Of a DNA stretch of 64,000 nucleotides, positions 36,280 to 45,631 are shown in pieces. The notes below the pieces were generated by a model that did no database searches, had not been told where the DNA came from, and saw only the letters and a list, made by a program, of their open reading frames with translations. Within the stretch, counting starts at the first letter, position 1. The number at the start of each line of letters is the position of its first letter. This stretch comes from Ruminococcus sp. (GTDB taxonomy: Bacteria; Bacillota; Clostridia; Oscillospirales; Ruminococcaceae): contig JAIDUG010000024.1 in NCBI GenBank assembly GCA_029060305.1, forward strand, positions 1-64,000, read 5' to 3'. The position numbers and the translations under genes are program-made.

Positions 36280-37473
36280 TCAGTCAAGTATATCCTTTGT
36301 CATTTTAGAGAGTATTTCCATACCCTTAATAATCTGTTCATCCGTCGGCGTGGAGTAGTTAAGACGGAATGAATGGCTTTTTTCTTTTTCGTCAATGCTG
36401 AACGAGTTTCCGGGTACAACTGCTATTTTATAATCTTTTATAGCCTTTGTGCAGAAGTCATTCATATCACATTCGTCGGGGAGTGTACACCATACGAAAA
36501 GTCCGCCCTGAGGTCTTATATACGAGATTTTTTCGGAAAATCTGTCGTCGATATAAGAACACATAAGGTCACATTTTTTTCTGTAGATTTCACGCAGACC
36601 TTTGAAATGTTCGTCAAGATTCACTGAAGTCATAAAACGGTGTGCGACTACCTGAGCCCATATGTTTGAGTGAACGTCAGAAACCTGTTTGCAGACAACG
36701 ATTTTCTGAATTATCGGAGCAGGTGCGGAAACGAATCCCGTTCTGAAACCTGACGACAGAATTTTTGAAAACGTGCTTGAATAGATAACACGTCCCTCAG
36801 TGTCAAGGCTCTTGATAGTCGGAACGTTTTCACCTGCAAAACGTAATTCGCCGTAAGGGTCGTCCTCAAGAATTATGAAATCATATTTACAAGCAAGTTC
36901 ATAGACAGACTTTCTTTTTTCAAGGGACATCGTTCTGCCTGTAGGATTCTGGAAATTCGGGATAACATACAGCATTTTAACGTTTTTCTGAGTTTTCAGG
37001 GCGTTTTCGAGCTTTTCGAGATTGATTCCGTCGTCGTCCATCTCAACTCCGCAGAGGTTTACATTATAGGAACGGAAAGCGTTCAGCGAACCTATAAAGC
37101 ACGGTGATTCACAAATAAGTGTGTCGCCTTCGTTAAGCAGTACCTTACATGAAAGTTCGTTAGCCTGCTGACCGCCGGAAGTTACAATAACGTCGTCAAA
37201 ATCTGAGTTGTAGCAGTTTTTTGAAGCAAGCCACTGTTTCAGGAAGTCACGCAAAGGTGTATAACCCTCTGTGATGTTATACTGCAAAGCGAGTATAGGG
37301 TCTGTGCTGAGAAGTTCTGCGGAGATTTCTGCGATTTTCTCGGCAGGAAAAGCCTCTGGTGCGGGGTTTCCGGCTGCGAATGATATTACACCCGGAACGG
37401 AAGTGAATTTGAGAATTTCTCTGATAGCGGAAGCCTGAAGTGTGGTTACTTTATCAGAAAATTTATAATCCAT
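36280..37473 (-). CDS. PLP-dependent aminotransferase (MocR/LysN-like class I)
   Basis: VISFAAGNPAPEAFP, VIPNFQNPTGRTMS, LEDDPYGELRF, STFSKILSSGFRTGF. Confidence 0.93.
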   Translation of the reverse strand: MDYKFSDKVTTLQASAIREILKFTSVPGVISFAAGNPAPEAFPAEKIAEISAELLSTDPILALQYNITEGYTPLRDFLKQWLASKNCYNSDFDDVIVTSGGQQANELSCKVLLNEGDTLICESPCFIGSLNAFRSYNVNLCGVEMDDDGINLEKLENALKTQKNVKMLYVIPNFQNPTGRTMSLEKRKSVYELACKYDFIILEDDPYGELRFAGENVPTIKSLDTEGRVIYSSTFSKILSSGFRTGFVSAPAPIIQKIVVCKQVSDVHSNIWAQVVAHRFMTSVNLDEHFKGLREIYRKKCDLMCSYIDDRFSEKISYIRPQGGLFVWCTLPDECDMNDFCTKAIKDYKIAVVPGNSFSIDEKEKSHSFRLNYSTPTDEQIIKGMEILSKMTKDILD

Positions 37474-37641
37474 GTTTAAAACCAGCCTTTCAGTTTATGT
37501 CATTTGTGTGAATTTGTAAGCTGTAGACAGCTTATTTTATATTATACCACATAATTTTAAATTCTGCAACATATATTTTTGTGAAAACAAGAAAATTGAG
37601 TTATAATTTTCGTCTGACTGTATATTGTAAAGGGTGATTTT

Positions 37642-39234
37642 GTGAAAAAACAGAATTTTATTAAGGCTTCACTTATACTTATGCTGTCTGCAGGTGTTTC
37701 AAAAGCACTGGGGGCATTATTCAAGATACCGCTTACAAATCTCCTCGGCGGTGTGGGAATGAGTTATTTCAGCTGTGCATACAGTTTATTTATGCCTGTG
37801 TACGCACTTACGGTTACAGGACTTTCTTCTGCTGTTGCAAGAATGACAGCACAAAGCGTTGCACTCGGAATGTATTCCAATGCTAAAAAAATAAGAAGTA
37901 CAGCACTGATGATATTTTCCGCTGTCGGACTTGCAGGAAGTATATTGACGTTTATTTTGTCTTTGCTTTTCGGCGGAAGTGCTGAATCAACTTTATCTGT
38001 TGCAATGATTTCACCGTCTGTATTTTTCGGGTGCATAATGTCCGTTGAACGTGGTTACTATGAGGGTATGAGTAATATGTACCCGACGGCAGTTTCGCAG
38101 GTGATAGAGGGCGTTGTTAAAGTTGTAGCAGGACTTTGTCTGTGCGGATACATTACGGAACACATTGACGAAATAATTGTATATTTTCCGGATATAGACC
38201 CGATAGCAGTTTCTTCTGCCGGAGGAATATTAGGTGTAACGTTATCGTCAGTAGGAGCAGTTGTATTTTTTGCGGTACTGAGATTTTTCAGAAAAGGTAT
38301 TCCCGAAAACAGCGAAAAAACACTGATGAGCAGGAAAGATATTTCACGTGAACTTATTGCCAACGCTGTACCTACAGGAATAAGTGCGGTTGTTACTAAC
38401 CTTACCGCCCTGATAGATATGTGGACGGTTATAGGGTGTATTACATATTTCGGGAGCAGGACAAATCAGCCGTCAGGTATTGCAGAAAAGGATATACCGA
38501 ATTTTATATATGGGTCGTTTGCAGGAATCGCCTTGACCGTATTTAACCTTGTACCGTCAGTAACAAATATGCTCGGAAAAGGAGTTTTGCCGTGTATCAC
38601 TGAGGCTTGGGAAAATCATCGCATAAAAACGCTTTCGGAAAATACAATGCAGGCACTGATAACGTCAGCAGTAATCGCTGTACCGTCAGCTTTCGGAATT
38701 GCTGTACTTGCTCCGGAAATACTTGTTTTTCTGTTTCCGAAACAGCCTGAGGAAGTGAACGTCTGTATAAATTCGCTCCGTCTGCTTATGGTTGGAATGG
38801 TCTGTCTGTGTGTATCGTTTCCGGTATTCAGTATGTTGCAGGCTATCGGAAAAGCATCTTTACCGCTGAAAATAATGCTTCTCGGAACGCTTGTAAAGTT
38901 TGCAGGCAATATATTGCTGATACCTTTTATGGGAGTTGACGGGGCTTCTGTTTCAACGTCTGTATGCTATGCGGTTATTCTCATAGTATCGGTTAAACTT
39001 TACGTGAAGCATTCAGGAATCAGTCTGAAAATAGCACCTTTTGCATTGATATTGTATGCTGGCGGAATGTGTGCAGGTTCAGCATACCTTGCGTGTGTAA
39101 CGGCTCACCGGTACGGAATGGGAAGTTTCGGAGTGCTTGCGGTATCGGTTGTAACAGGCGGAATAGTTTATCTTGCTGTACTTGCTGTATGCGGTTCATG
39201 CCTGAAACGTTCCGGCAAACTTGTGTTTCAATAA
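37642..39234 (+). CDS. SpoVB/polysaccharide biosynthesis (MOP superfamily) flippase
   Basis: MKKQNFIKASLILMLSAGVSKALGALFKIPLTNLLGGVGMSYFSCAYSLF; multi-TM. Confidence 0.88.
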   Translation: MKKQNFIKASLILMLSAGVSKALGALFKIPLTNLLGGVGMSYFSCAYSLFMPVYALTVTGLSSAVARMTAQSVALGMYSNAKKIRSTALMIFSAVGLAGSILTFILSLLFGGSAESTLSVAMISPSVFFGCIMSVERGYYEGMSNMYPTAVSQVIEGVVKVVAGLCLCGYITEHIDEIIVYFPDIDPIAVSSAGGILGVTLSSVGAVVFFAVLRFFRKGIPENSEKTLMSRKDISRELIANAVPTGISAVVTNLTALIDMWTVIGCITYFGSRTNQPSGIAEKDIPNFIYGSFAGIALTVFNLVPSVTNMLGKGVLPCITEAWENHRIKTLSENTMQALITSAVIAVPSAFGIAVLAPEILVFLFPKQPEEVNVCINSLRLLMVGMVCLCVSFPVFSMLQAIGKASLPLKIMLLGTLVKFAGNILLIPFMGVDGASVSTSVCYAVILIVSVKLYVKHSGISLKIAPFALILYAGGMCAGSAYLACVTAHRYGMGSFGVLAVSVVTGGIVYLAVLAVCGSCLKRSGKLVFQ

Positions 39235-39235
39235 A

Positions 39236-39270
39236 AAAATCCCCGTTCCACAAAGAGCGGGGAAAATTTT
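39236..39270. terminator. Bidirectional terminator
   Basis: aaaaaaatCCCCGttccacaaagagCGGGGaaaatttt. Confidence 0.75.
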
Positions 39271-39275
39271 CTGTA

Positions 39276-39902
39276 TTATCTGAGTGCGGAATCATCATGA
39301 GTAATATTTTCAGCGGTTACAGGGGAAATAATAGCATTTGACCTGTCTCTGTCATTGTCGAGGGTCGGGAAAAATCCTACAGTAAATGAGTCTGTTCCGG
39401 TAGGTACGAGGAAGCCTCCTGTAATATATCCGGTAAATTCACCATTGGCAGGAATTGTTATAGGGTCGTCAACACATTGCGGATAATTATTTATTGCGTA
39501 TAATTTCGCACGTATATCGGAGAGACTTTCTGTTTCGTCAGGAAGTGAGATAAAGAAGTTGTTGAGTGAATTAATCTGATATTCAGTATCAGTGTTGTTT
39601 TTTATAGTAACATTGATATATACATAATCGTTTCCGTTTCCTGCCGGATTTGTTACGCTTATAACATTATTGAGTGAGAAGACAGTGTTATTGACTTCAG
39701 TTGACTGTCCGAGAACGGAATTAGTTTTCTTTGAGTCGCCGGAATATTTGTTAGGTACTTTTAATTCAGGCTGTCTGTCCGCTACGGAAGTTATTACGGA
39801 CGAATCTGAATCAGACTGTACTGTTTTGTCGGAGCATGAAAAAGCTGACATGATAGAAAGTGCAGACACAAGTGTAAGTGCGGTAAATCGGAATTTTTTC
39901 AT
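39276..39902 (-). CDS. DUF4352-like lipoprotein
   Basis: Lipobox SAFSCSDK; VINVTIKNNTDTEYQI type TeIIR-like beta domain. Confidence 0.65.
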   Translation of the reverse strand: MKKFRFTALTLVSALSIMSAFSCSDKTVQSDSDSSVITSVADRQPELKVPNKYSGDSKKTNSVLGQSTEVNNTVFSLNNVISVTNPAGNGNDYVYINVTIKNNTDTEYQINSLNNFFISLPDETESLSDIRAKLYAINNYPQCVDDPITIPANGEFTGYITGGFLVPTGTDSFTVGFFPTLDNDRDRSNAIISPVTAENITHDDSALR

Positions 39903-39996
39903 TTGAATAGTCCTCCATTTAGTAATTTTTCTAAATCTATGTTAAAATATTTTGTAGGTATAGTATATCACAAAGAAGTACTGATTGTCAAGAAAA

Positions 39997-40030
39997 AAAT
40001 AAACAGCCCCGATAACGAGACTGTTTAAAT
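39997..40030 (-). terminator. Terminator of ferredoxin gene
   Basis: AAACAGtctcgttatcggggCTGTTTattttttt on minus strand. Confidence 0.7.
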
Positions 40031-40048
40031 TTCTGATAACGTAAAAAA

Positions 40049-40219
40049 TTACTCAGCAGAGGGAGCAGCAACAGGGCAAACACCTGCACAAGCACCACAT
40101 TCAACACAAGTATCTGCATCGATAACGTACTTGCCGTCGCCTTCAGAAATAGCCTCAACAGGACACTCGCTTGCACAAGCACCACAGCTGATGCAGTCAT
40201 CACTGATAATATATGCCAT
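40049..40219 (-). CDS. 2[4Fe-4S] ferredoxin (56 aa, absent from ORF track in this frame)
   Basis: MAYIISDDCISCGACASECPVEAISEGDGKYVIDADTCVECGACAGVCPVAAPSAE. Confidence 0.96.
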   Translation of the reverse strand: MAYIISDDCISCGACASECPVEAISEGDGKYVIDADTCVECGACAGVCPVAAPSAE

Positions 40220-40301
40220 AATAAAGCACCTCCGTAAAATTTATTGTATATATTCTACCATATTCACGGAAAAAAATCAATACACTTTTGTTAGGCTATA
40301 C

Positions 40302-41720
40302 TTACTGTTTTTGCTTTTCTGAACACATCAGTAAACCCGATACAGTCCAGAATATAGGCGAAAACGTTATATTACTGCAACCTATAAAGAATATAATAAT
40401 TCCGCATATGAACATCATAAAGGTACAGATATTATTTTCCGAGGGGGATTTTTTTATTTTTCTTAAACCTCTCATTAATACTGATACAAGAATCATAACA
40501 AGTGCAATCAGTGAGGGAATACCTCTTGTTGCGGTGGTATAAAGATATTCATTGTAAACTTTGTCAAAAGTTCCTTTGTTAAGGGAAATAATAGTATTCA
40601 AATCAGTAATTTCAGGATCGAGACCGCTGTTTGTGTAAAGCTGAGGATATACAAGCTGGTCTGCTCCTGTACCCGTGAGGGAATATTTTTTTATTATATC
40701 AATAGTTTTTGAATTAAGATATTTATAAACTTCTGTTGTATCGGATATGTCAAGGTCGTCTTTGTTGTAGATACCGCTTGCTGAAAGTCTCATATAGGAA
40801 TCAGCCCACCAAAGCGTATAACCGTCGTACAGCTTGTAAGATGATATTTCACCGACAATTCCGGCGTTTACGATAATAACAGAAAGTATCGCCGGAAGTA
40901 TTCCTGAAAATACAGAAACAAGTCGTATTGCAGGAGATTTTTTTATGAGGAAACTTGCAACGGCAGAAAATACTGCGATAACGATTCCGACTATTCCCAT
41001 AAGCGAGTATGTGAACATAATGACAAACGAGAACAGGCACGAACTTACAATGCAGAAAATCCGGCGTTTTTTGCTGTCTGTAAGAACCGCTGTGACAAGT
41101 GATGCTGTAAGTGCAATACTCAGCACCATTGCAAGAAATATCGGAGACTGTGCCAGACCGCTTGCAGAGTTTATTTTTATTTTGAGGGAAGCAAATCGGT
41201 AATGACTTAATTTTCCGGTGAATACCTGAACAAGTCCTATAACGCTGTGCAGAAGTCCGGAAGCTATGACAGAATTTACGATTATGGTTATAGCTTTTTC
41301 ACGTTTTACTGACATTGCTGTTATAAAGAAACAGAAATAAAATATTATCGCTAAAAGCCCCTCGCCACGTCCCGAAAAACCATAAAATGAAATACTTACG
41401 GAATAGGAGTTTATAAGCGAGACGATTCCCCATACAACCATTACACCAAATGCAAAGAACGGAATATTTTTTCTGAAGTCTATGTATTTTTTCATTATGC
41501 CGATAAGTGCAAGAATCATACATATTACTCCTGAAATGGCAAGTCCGCCTGATACTATGGAATATGAAAGTTTATCGACAATTTCCGGTATAACTGCAAA
41601 AACTGCTGTTGAAAAGCAGGCTGTTGACAGTCCGAAAGTTGCAAGCTGTGAATATTTTTCCTCTGTCATATTGAGGATAAAATTAGATTTTTCCGATGAG
41701 TTGAATAATTGCTTTGACAT
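40302..41720 (-). CDS. O-antigen ligase/polymerase-like membrane protein
   Basis: Multi-TM protein with SFYGFSGRGEGLLAIIFYFCFF and large loop before the C-terminal TMs. Confidence 0.7.
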   Translation of the reverse strand: MSKQLFNSSEKSNFILNMTEEKYSQLATFGLSTACFSTAVFAVIPEIVDKLSYSIVSGGLAISGVICMILALIGIMKKYIDFRKNIPFFAFGVMVVWGIVSLINSYSVSISFYGFSGRGEGLLAIIFYFCFFITAMSVKREKAITIIVNSVIASGLLHSVIGLVQVFTGKLSHYRFASLKIKINSASGLAQSPIFLAMVLSIALTASLVTAVLTDSKKRRIFCIVSSCLFSFVIMFTYSLMGIVGIVIAVFSAVASFLIKKSPAIRLVSVFSGILPAILSVIIVNAGIVGEISSYKLYDGYTLWWADSYMRLSASGIYNKDDLDISDTTEVYKYLNSKTIDIIKKYSLTGTGADQLVYPQLYTNSGLDPEITDLNTIISLNKGTFDKVYNEYLYTTATRGIPSLIALVMILVSVLMRGLRKIKKSPSENNICTFMMFICGIIIFFIGCSNITFSPIFWTVSGLLMCSEKQKQ

Positions 41721-41735
41721 TTTATAAGCCTTTCA

Positions 41736-43472
41736 TTATTTTTCAGAAACCGTTATTGTGCATGAATCGTCTGTCATTTCGCCGATAGTTATTTTAAGAC
41801 CTATATCAACAGATTGTGTGCCGTCCTCAGCGTACCACTTGAAACCGGAAATAGCACTGTCTATCACGTCTCCGGTATGGTAAAGGTTATCTGTTTCCGT
41901 ATCATCTATTATTCTTACAAAACGTTTTCCGTTGTCATTGTTGGTATTTTCGTTGTCACCACTTGCATATTTCCAGTATTTCCAGCCTATACTGTCACTG
42001 ACAGTGCCTTCAACGTGCAGAACTCTTACACCAGTGTTTGTAGGTCTCCACCAGTAATCCTTTTTGAGACGACTGTTGTTTCCGTCAAAAGTTGTGTATT
42101 CAAGTATAAGAAATTCCGAATAATAATTGTTTTCAAGTTTACCGCACGGAATGATTATACAGTTGCCATTTTCTTTCTGAGCATTTGAGAGGCTGAAAGT
42201 CTGATTTTTATTTTCAGGGTCGTATATAGTAACCTGTTCTTTTCTGAACCAACCGAGCATAAGTTTTGAGACAGCGGAAAAATCGGCGTTTGTTTCGTCC
42301 ATCATTTCGTAACCGCCTGAACCGTGCAGACCCTCGAAATCATTTCCGGCATTGTAAAGGTAGAAATCAGGAAGTCCCATACAATGACCCATTTCGTGCA
42401 GATAACTGCCGTTGAAATTTTTGTAATCAGTTTTGCTTTCAATCTGAGCGTTTCCGACTATGACGTGACCGATTGACATTCCGTCAACTGTCATATCACT
42501 GCTTCCGCCGTACTGTCCGGCAGCAGGCCACCAGTTATCGTCACCTGCTTCTGTCGGAACGGAAATGAGTGTTGTATCAATAATATTATCCTTGTTTCCG
42601 TCAAATTGCGTGAAATCCTCGCTGTCCTTGAGAGACTCGAATATTTCGTTTATAAGTTTGATATGATATATGTCACCCTCATAAGCCGATTTGTTTTCCT
42701 TTGTGGTGTAACGGATAGCTTTTCCGTTAAGTTTCATACTACCTTTTGAGGAACGGTTATAGAATGCCGACATACTCTCAAATGGGTAATTCTTGTTTTC
42801 TGTATTTTCTTCGCCGAATGCGATTTTTTCAATTTCAGAAACTGACGGTTCGTATTTGTACGGGCAGTCCGGAAAGTCCACATAGAATATAACCATCTGA
42901 GCTTCATTCTGAGACGGCATAGAACCATATAAATCTTTTACAGGGGCTTCAATAAACTGTGGTAAAACAGTAGCAGAAGATGAGGTAGTTGTTTCAGATG
43001 TTGAAACAGAGGTACTTGTTGCAGTAGTGGTAGTGGAAGTAGTGGTGGAGGTGGTTGTAGTTGTGGAAGTTGTTGAAGTTTCCGCATCGTCCGTCCATAC
43101 GTATACAGGGTCGCCGTATTTGTGTATTACATATTTACGCATCATAATCATGTCAAAAATATCTATTCTGCCGTCATGATTTATATCAGCGGTCTGGAGA
43201 TATTCAGGAGAATCTTCTTCCACACTGCCGTTTATTGAGTAGGGTTTTCCGTTGATATAGTAGGCATTTTCTGTAGTGAGGGAAATTCTGCCCAGCATAT
43301 ATTTTGAGAGCAGGAGCAGGTCAGCGATATTTACTTCCATATCGTTGTTAATATCGCCCATATAGCCTATCTGTTGCCAGTCGGCTTTTGCAGGCATTGT
43401 TACTGCACAGGCTGATATTGAAATCACTGACATAAGTGCTGTGAATTTTTGTCTGAAAGATTTCTTTTTCAT
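41736..43472 (-). CDS. Secreted M6-like zinc metalloprotease with N-terminal dockerin
   Basis: Dockerin GDINNDMEVNIADLLLLSKYMLG...ADINHDGRIDIFDMIMMRKYVI; catalytic YLHEMGHCMGLPDFY; Thr/Ser linker. Confidence 0.88.
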   Translation of the reverse strand: MKKKSFRQKFTALMSVISISACAVTMPAKADWQQIGYMGDINNDMEVNIADLLLLSKYMLGRISLTTENAYYINGKPYSINGSVEEDSPEYLQTADINHDGRIDIFDMIMMRKYVIHKYGDPVYVWTDDAETSTTSTTTTTSTTTSTTTTATSTSVSTSETTTSSSATVLPQFIEAPVKDLYGSMPSQNEAQMVIFYVDFPDCPYKYEPSVSEIEKIAFGEENTENKNYPFESMSAFYNRSSKGSMKLNGKAIRYTTKENKSAYEGDIYHIKLINEIFESLKDSEDFTQFDGNKDNIIDTTLISVPTEAGDDNWWPAAGQYGGSSDMTVDGMSIGHVIVGNAQIESKTDYKNFNGSYLHEMGHCMGLPDFYLYNAGNDFEGLHGSGGYEMMDETNADFSAVSKLMLGWFRKEQVTIYDPENKNQTFSLSNAQKENGNCIIIPCGKLENNYYSEFLILEYTTFDGNNSRLKKDYWWRPTNTGVRVLHVEGTVSDSIGWKYWKYASGDNENTNNDNGKRFVRIIDDTETDNLYHTGDVIDSAISGFKWYAEDGTQSVDIGLKITIGEMTDDSCTITVSEK

Positions 43473-43504
43473 GGTAACATCTCCTTTTTTATAGATATAG
43501 TTAT

Positions 43505-43537
43505 GAAAAAAAGCGGACGGATTTTGAATACCGTCCG
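43505..43537 (-). terminator. Terminator of rny
   Basis: GCGGACGGtattcaaaatCCGTCCGCttttttt on minus strand. Confidence 0.9.
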
Positions 43538-43544
43538 CACTGCA

Positions 43545-45146
43545 TTATTTAGCGTAGTCAGTAACTCTGCTTTCACGGATAAGATTGACTTTAATCTGAC
43601 CGGGATAATCCATTTCGGTCTCAATCTGCTGTGCAATCTGCCTTGCAACGAGTACCATTTTTTCGTCGTTGATTAATTCCGGTATTACCATGATTCTGAC
43701 TTCACGTCCTGCCTGAACAGCGAAGCACTTTTCAACGCCTTCATAAGAGGTACAGATTTCCTCAAGTTTCTGAAGTCGTTTTATGTAGCTTTCATAATTT
43801 TCGCTTCTTGCGGCAGGTCTTGCGGCTGAGATAGCGTCGGCTGCCTGTACTATGCAGGCTATAACTGTTTTCGGTTCAACGTCATTGTGGTGGGCTTCAA
43901 CAGCATGGATAACAACAGGGTTTTCGTTGTACTTCTTACAAACGTCAACGCCTATCTGTACGTGAGAACCCTCTATTTCGGAAGTGAGAGCCTTTCCGAT
44001 GTCGTGGAGAAGTCCCGCACGTCTTGCAATATTAGCATCAACACCGAGTTCGGAAGCGAGAACTCCGCAGAGTTTCGCAACTTCAATTGAGTGGTCAAGT
44101 ACGTTCTGTCTGTAACTTGTACGGAATTTAAGTCGTCCGATAAGTTTTATAAGCTCGTGGTTTATGCCGTGTACGTTTGTTTCAATAACCGCACGTTCAC
44201 CCTCCTGTTTTATGCGGTACTCAACTTCACGCCTTGCCTTTTCAACCATTTCCTCAATGCGTGTGGGGTGAATACGACCGTCTGCAATCAGCTTTTCAAG
44301 GGCTATTCTTGCGATTTCACGGCGTACTTGGTCGAAACAAGAAAGCGTAATAGCTTCCGGTGTATCGTCAATTATAAGGTCAACGCCGGTGAGAGTTTCA
44401 AGGGTACGGATATTACGACCCTCACGACCGATTATTCTGCCTTTCATTTCGTCATTTGGAAGTGGTACGACCGAGACAGCGGTTTCTGAGACCTGTTCGG
44501 AAGCAACTTTGGCAATCGCAAGGGAAATATAACTTCTTGCCTTTTCCTGACATTCATCTTTAACCTGCTGTTCATAAGCGGCAACCTTTACTGCTTTTTC
44601 GTGAATAAGGTCATCTTCAAGTTTGGAAATTATGTATTCCTTAGCCTGTTCCTTTGTAAATTCGGAAATTCTTTCCAGTACGTCCATCTGACTTTTCTTG
44701 ATAGCTTCAGCCTCTTTGAGTTTTTCGTCAGCGGACTTGATTTTCTGGTTGAGAGTATCTTCTTTCTTTTCAAGGTTATCAGTCTTCTTGTCAAGATTTT
44801 CCTCTTTTTGTTGCATACGTCTTTCCTGACGTGACAACTCTGCTCTGCGTTCCTTGATTTCCTTGTCCGCTTCAGTGCGGAGCTTATGTATCTCGTCCTT
44901 AGCTTCGACCAACGCACCTTTTCTTTTAGCGTCAGCATCTTTTTCAGCGTCCTCGATGATACGTTCCGCCTGTTTTTCGGCAGATCCCGTTATAGATTCG
45001 GCTTGTTGCTTACGCTGTTCGATACCTGCATCAACGCCCCTTTGATATTCTTTGGTGCTGACCTTGTTTTTTACAATGATGCCGGATACTCCTGCTCCCA
45101 ATGCACAGAAAATAACGATAAGGACAATAGAGAGAGTCAAGTTCAT
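43545..45146 (-). CDS. rny: Ribonuclease Y
   Basis: N-terminal TM, coiled coil, KH motif [33 protein letters not shown] motif [11 protein letters not shown]. Confidence 0.96.
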   Translation of the reverse strand: MNLTLSIVLIVIFCALGAGVSGIIVKNKVSTKEYQRGVDAGIEQRKQQAESITGSAEKQAERIIEDAEKDADAKRKGALVEAKDEIHKLRTEADKEIKERRAELSRQERRMQQKEENLDKKTDNLEKKEDTLNQKIKSADEKLKEAEAIKKSQMDVLERISEFTKEQAKEYIISKLEDDLIHEKAVKVAAYEQQVKDECQEKARSYISLAIAKVASEQVSETAVSVVPLPNDEMKGRIIGREGRNIRTLETLTGVDLIIDDTPEAITLSCFDQVRREIARIALEKLIADGRIHPTRIEEMVEKARREVEYRIKQEGERAVIETNVHGINHELIKLIGRLKFRTSYRQNVLDHSIEVAKLCGVLASELGVDANIARRAGLLHDIGKALTSEIEGSHVQIGVDVCKKYNENPVVIHAVEAHHNDVEPKTVIACIVQAADAISAARPAARSENYESYIKRLQKLEEICTSYEGVEKCFAVQAGREVRIMVIPELINDEKMVLVARQIAQQIETEMDYPGQIKVNLIRESRVTDYAK

Positions 45147-45457
45147 ACAGTGCATTACCTCCTTCAAATAAAAAAATTAATAATCTTGTATCAAAGTCTG
45201 ATTATTACTTAAAGGCGATAAATGCCGCATTATTTTATTCAATTGTCAAAATATATTGATTAAGAGCCTGAATAAAGAATCCAGACCCGAAAAACATATC
45301 CGTACGGAAAATGAATCCATACGTTATAGCAATTAATACAGGTGCGGATAAAAATTCCCTTTATATCTGTATAGAAACTACCGCCACCGGTAATGATTTA
45401 AAACAAAGCTGCACATACTGCCTGAAGTAATATTCTGCAAATAAATACAACATAATC

Positions 45458-45486
45458 ATTATATACTTTTTCTTGATTTATGTCAA
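45458..45486 (-). promoter_or_regulatory. Consensus sigma-A promoter upstream of rny
   Basis: TTGACA-17 bp-TATAAT on minus strand. Confidence 0.85.
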
Positions 45487-45547
45487 GTGAAATTTCAGTG
45501 AATAACAATGACAATTATGAACAAATTGTAAATATTTTTCCGGACAC

Positions 45548-45577
45548 TTGACTTTGGATATAAAAAAGTTATATACT
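45548..45577 (+). promoter_or_regulatory. Sigma-A promoter for htpG
   Basis: TTGACT-18 bp-TATACT. Confidence 0.75.
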
Positions 45578-45581
45578 ATTT

Positions 45582-45608
45582 TTAGCACTCAGAGAGCGAG
45601 AGTGCTAA
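45582..45608 (+). promoter_or_regulatory. CIRCE element (HrcA operator)
   Basis: TTAGCACTC-N9-GAGTGCTAA, perfect inverted repeat. Confidence 0.96.
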
Positions 45609-45631
45609 AATCATTATCGGGAGATGTTTTT

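Noticed and set aside
45548-45631. N-terminal extension of HtpG in the ORF track
   Set aside because: It overlaps the promoter and CIRCE element; canonical [22 protein letters not shown] start at 45632
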